This document shows positions 62,775 through 64,000 of a stretch of DNA of 64,000 nucleotides, in pieces (the first letter of the stretch is position 1; every line of letters starts with the position of its first letter). The position numbers and the translations under genes were made by a program. Source of the stretch: Sphingomonas glacialis. GTDB taxonomy: Bacteria > Pseudomonadota > Alphaproteobacteria > Sphingomonadales > Sphingomonadaceae. The DNA lies in NCBI RefSeq assembly GCF_006439055.1, contig NZ_RCZC01000003.1, forward strand, positions 496,001-560,000, in the 5' to 3' direction. A model generated the notes under the pieces. That model was given only the letters and a program-made list of their open reading frames with translations. It was not told where the DNA came from and did no database searches.

Positions 62775-64000
62775 ATGGCCCGTATAGAAACCCCAAAACG
62801 CATCCGCGGCACGCAGGACATCTTCGGCGAGGAGCAGCGCCGCTTTGCACACATCGTCGAGACGTTCGAGCGCGTCCGCCGGCTCTATTGTTTCCAGCGC
62901 GTCGATATCCCCGTGTTCGAGAGCACGGCCGTGTTCGCACGCTCGCTCGGCGAGACGACCGACGTCGTGTCGAAGGAGATGTACACCTTCGAGGATCGCG
63001 GCGGCGATTCGCTGACGCTGCGCCCCGAATTCACCGCGGGCATCGCGCGCGCCTATCTGACCGAGGGCTGGCAGCAATATGCGCCGCTCAAGATCGCGAC
63101 GCACGGCCCGGTGTTTCGCTACGAGCGCCCGCAAAAGGGGCGCTTCCGCCAGTTCCACCAGATCGACGCCGAGGTGATCGGCGCGGGCGAGCCGGCGGCG
63201 GACGTCGAACTGCTCGTGCTGGCCGACCAGTTGCTCCACGAACTCGGCATCGCCGATGGCGTGACGCTGCAGCTCAACACGCTCGGCGACGCCGAGACGC
63301 GCGACGCGTGGCGCGCGGCTTTGGTCGCGCATTTCGAGGCGCACCGTGACGTGCTGAGCGAGGACAGCCTCGCGCGGCTCGACAAGAACCCGCTCCGCAT
63401 CCTCGATTCGAAGGACCCGCGCGATCGGCCGGTGGCCGATAGCGCGCCCGACATCGACGCCTATCTGACGCCCGAGGCGCGCGCCTTCTTCGACGCGGTG
63501 ACGGCGGGGCTCGATGCGGCGGGCGTGGCGTGGACGCGCAACGCGCGGCTGGTGCGTGGGCTGGATTACTACCGCCACACCGCGTTCGAGTTCGTCACCG
63601 ATCGGCTCGGTTCGCAGGGTACCGTGCTGGCAGGCGGGCGCTATGATGGCCTCATCGGGAGCCTCGGTGGCCCCGAGACGCCGGGCGTCGGGTGGGCGGC
63701 TGGGATCGAGCGGTTGGCGATGCTGCTGGAAGAGCCTGCGGTCGAGACGCCGGACGTTGTCGTTGTCGCTGAAGCTGACGAGTTTGAACTTGCCGCTTTC
63801 AAAATGACCGCGGAATTGCGCCGAGCTGGATATTCGTCGGCGTCAGTGGTGACCGGTAGCCCCAAGAAGCGTTACGATAAGGCTCTGAAGATGAATCCGG
63901 CATGGACCGTGGTACTCTCGCGGAAAGACGGCGAAGCCAGCCTTGTCGAACGCGGCCATAGAGGCGTGTTCAATTCTGAGAGCTTCAGAACTATCCTTGA
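62775..64000 (+). CDS. hisS: Histidine--tRNA ligase (3' end outside window)
   Basis: A class II aminoacyl-tRNA synthetase, 408 complete codons visible. Motif 1 ([19 protein letters not shown]), motif 2 ([22 protein letters not shown]), the histidine-specific motif [16 protein letters not shown], and motif 3 ([14 protein letters not shown]) are all present. The open frame continues to base 64000, so the stop lies outside. From about codon 336 onwards the sequence drops to roughly 54% G+C, with AT-ending codons (gtt, gct, ttt, aaa, cga), unlike the first part. The C-terminal anticodon-binding domain also looks divergent. Confidence 0.96.
   Translation, partial: MARIETPKRIRGTQDIFGEEQRRFAHIVETFERVRRLYCFQRVDIPVFESTAVFARSLGETTDVVSKEMYTFEDRGGDSLTLRPEFTAGIARAYLTEGWQQYAPLKIATHGPVFRYERPQKGRFRQFHQIDAEVIGAGEPAADVELLVLADQLLHELGIADGVTLQLNTLGDAETRDAWRAALVAHFEAHRDVLSEDSLARLDKNPLRILDSKDPRDRPVADSAPDIDAYLTPEARAFFDAVTAGLDAAGVAWTRNARLVRGLDYYRHTAFEFVTDRLGSQGTVLAGGRYDGLIGSLGGPETPGVGWAAGIERLAMLLEEPAVETPDVVVVAEADEFELAAFKMTAELRRAGYSSASVVTGSPKKRYDKALKMNPAWTVVLSRKDGEASLVERGHRGVFNSESFRTIL

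Overview
The window is high-GC chromosomal DNA (about two thirds G+C by eye) from an alphaproteobacterium, most probably a sphingomonad (Sphingomonas or a close relative). Pointers are the Lgt and TolA types, a class I PHA synthase next to a phasin, small LuxR-type regulators with a C-terminal membrane segment, an SPFH/ribbon-helix-helix pair, and dense GC-rich paired palindromes between genes. I see about 80 protein genes, no rRNA or tRNA gene, no CRISPR array, no insertion sequence and no prophage. Both window ends cut a gene: a GH3 glycosidase on the left and hisS on the right.

Layout. 1-3445: GH3 glycosidase and a LacI regulator. 3582-8247: HerA-like ATPase, TonB-like envelope protein, thioesterase, TSUP carrier, aminotransferase. 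8402-11121: PHA synthase and phasin with PhaR-type palindromes between them. 11226-17104: clpS, Crp/Fnr regulator, murA, adenine/adenosine deaminase, DUF2147 protein, Cys/Met PLP enzyme, VOC protein. 17156-20491: one operon of lgt, NDUFAF7-like methyltransferase, GNAT and pgeF/LACC1-like enzyme, with short overlaps. 20558-25372: acyl-CoA synthetase and an orphan RND pump. 25557-28172: an accessory group of receiver, JAB/RadC-like, membrane, unknown and LuxR-TM proteins. 28291-31086: ccmB, ccmA, zincin, pterin dehydratase, SDR. 31236-33544: osmoprotectant ABC importer with fused permease and binding protein. 33705-38901: ubiG, lysC, a secreted protein, 3-HIB dehydrogenase, YjbQ, nitronate monooxygenase-like enzyme. 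39204-41771: endolysin-like protein, a 25-unit heptamer array and two paralogous exported proteins. 41768-44645: XRE-controlled ABC exporter operon with a doubled operator. 44759-49541: ybgC-tolQRAB-pal. 49853-51244: SPFH-RHH-membrane module. 51275-54504: S1/P1 nuclease, isoaspartyl peptidase, acyltransferase. 54606-58144: ispG, VapBC, DMT transporter, GNAT, TfoX-N protein. 58263-62417: ppa, M61 peptidase, DUF1345 protein, second TSUP protein. 62775-64000: hisS, incomplete.

Most genes are housekeeping and tightly packed; -1 to -4 overlaps (ATGA, GTGA, TGATG) tie many into operons. The unexplained material is in the repeats (paired palindromes at 8 loci, arrays with 6-, 7- and 8-bp periods, near-perfect long hairpins), in the 25.5-28.2 kb accessory cluster, in the SPFH-RHH module, in the tandem paralogs beside the heptamer array, and in the low-GC 3' part of hisS.
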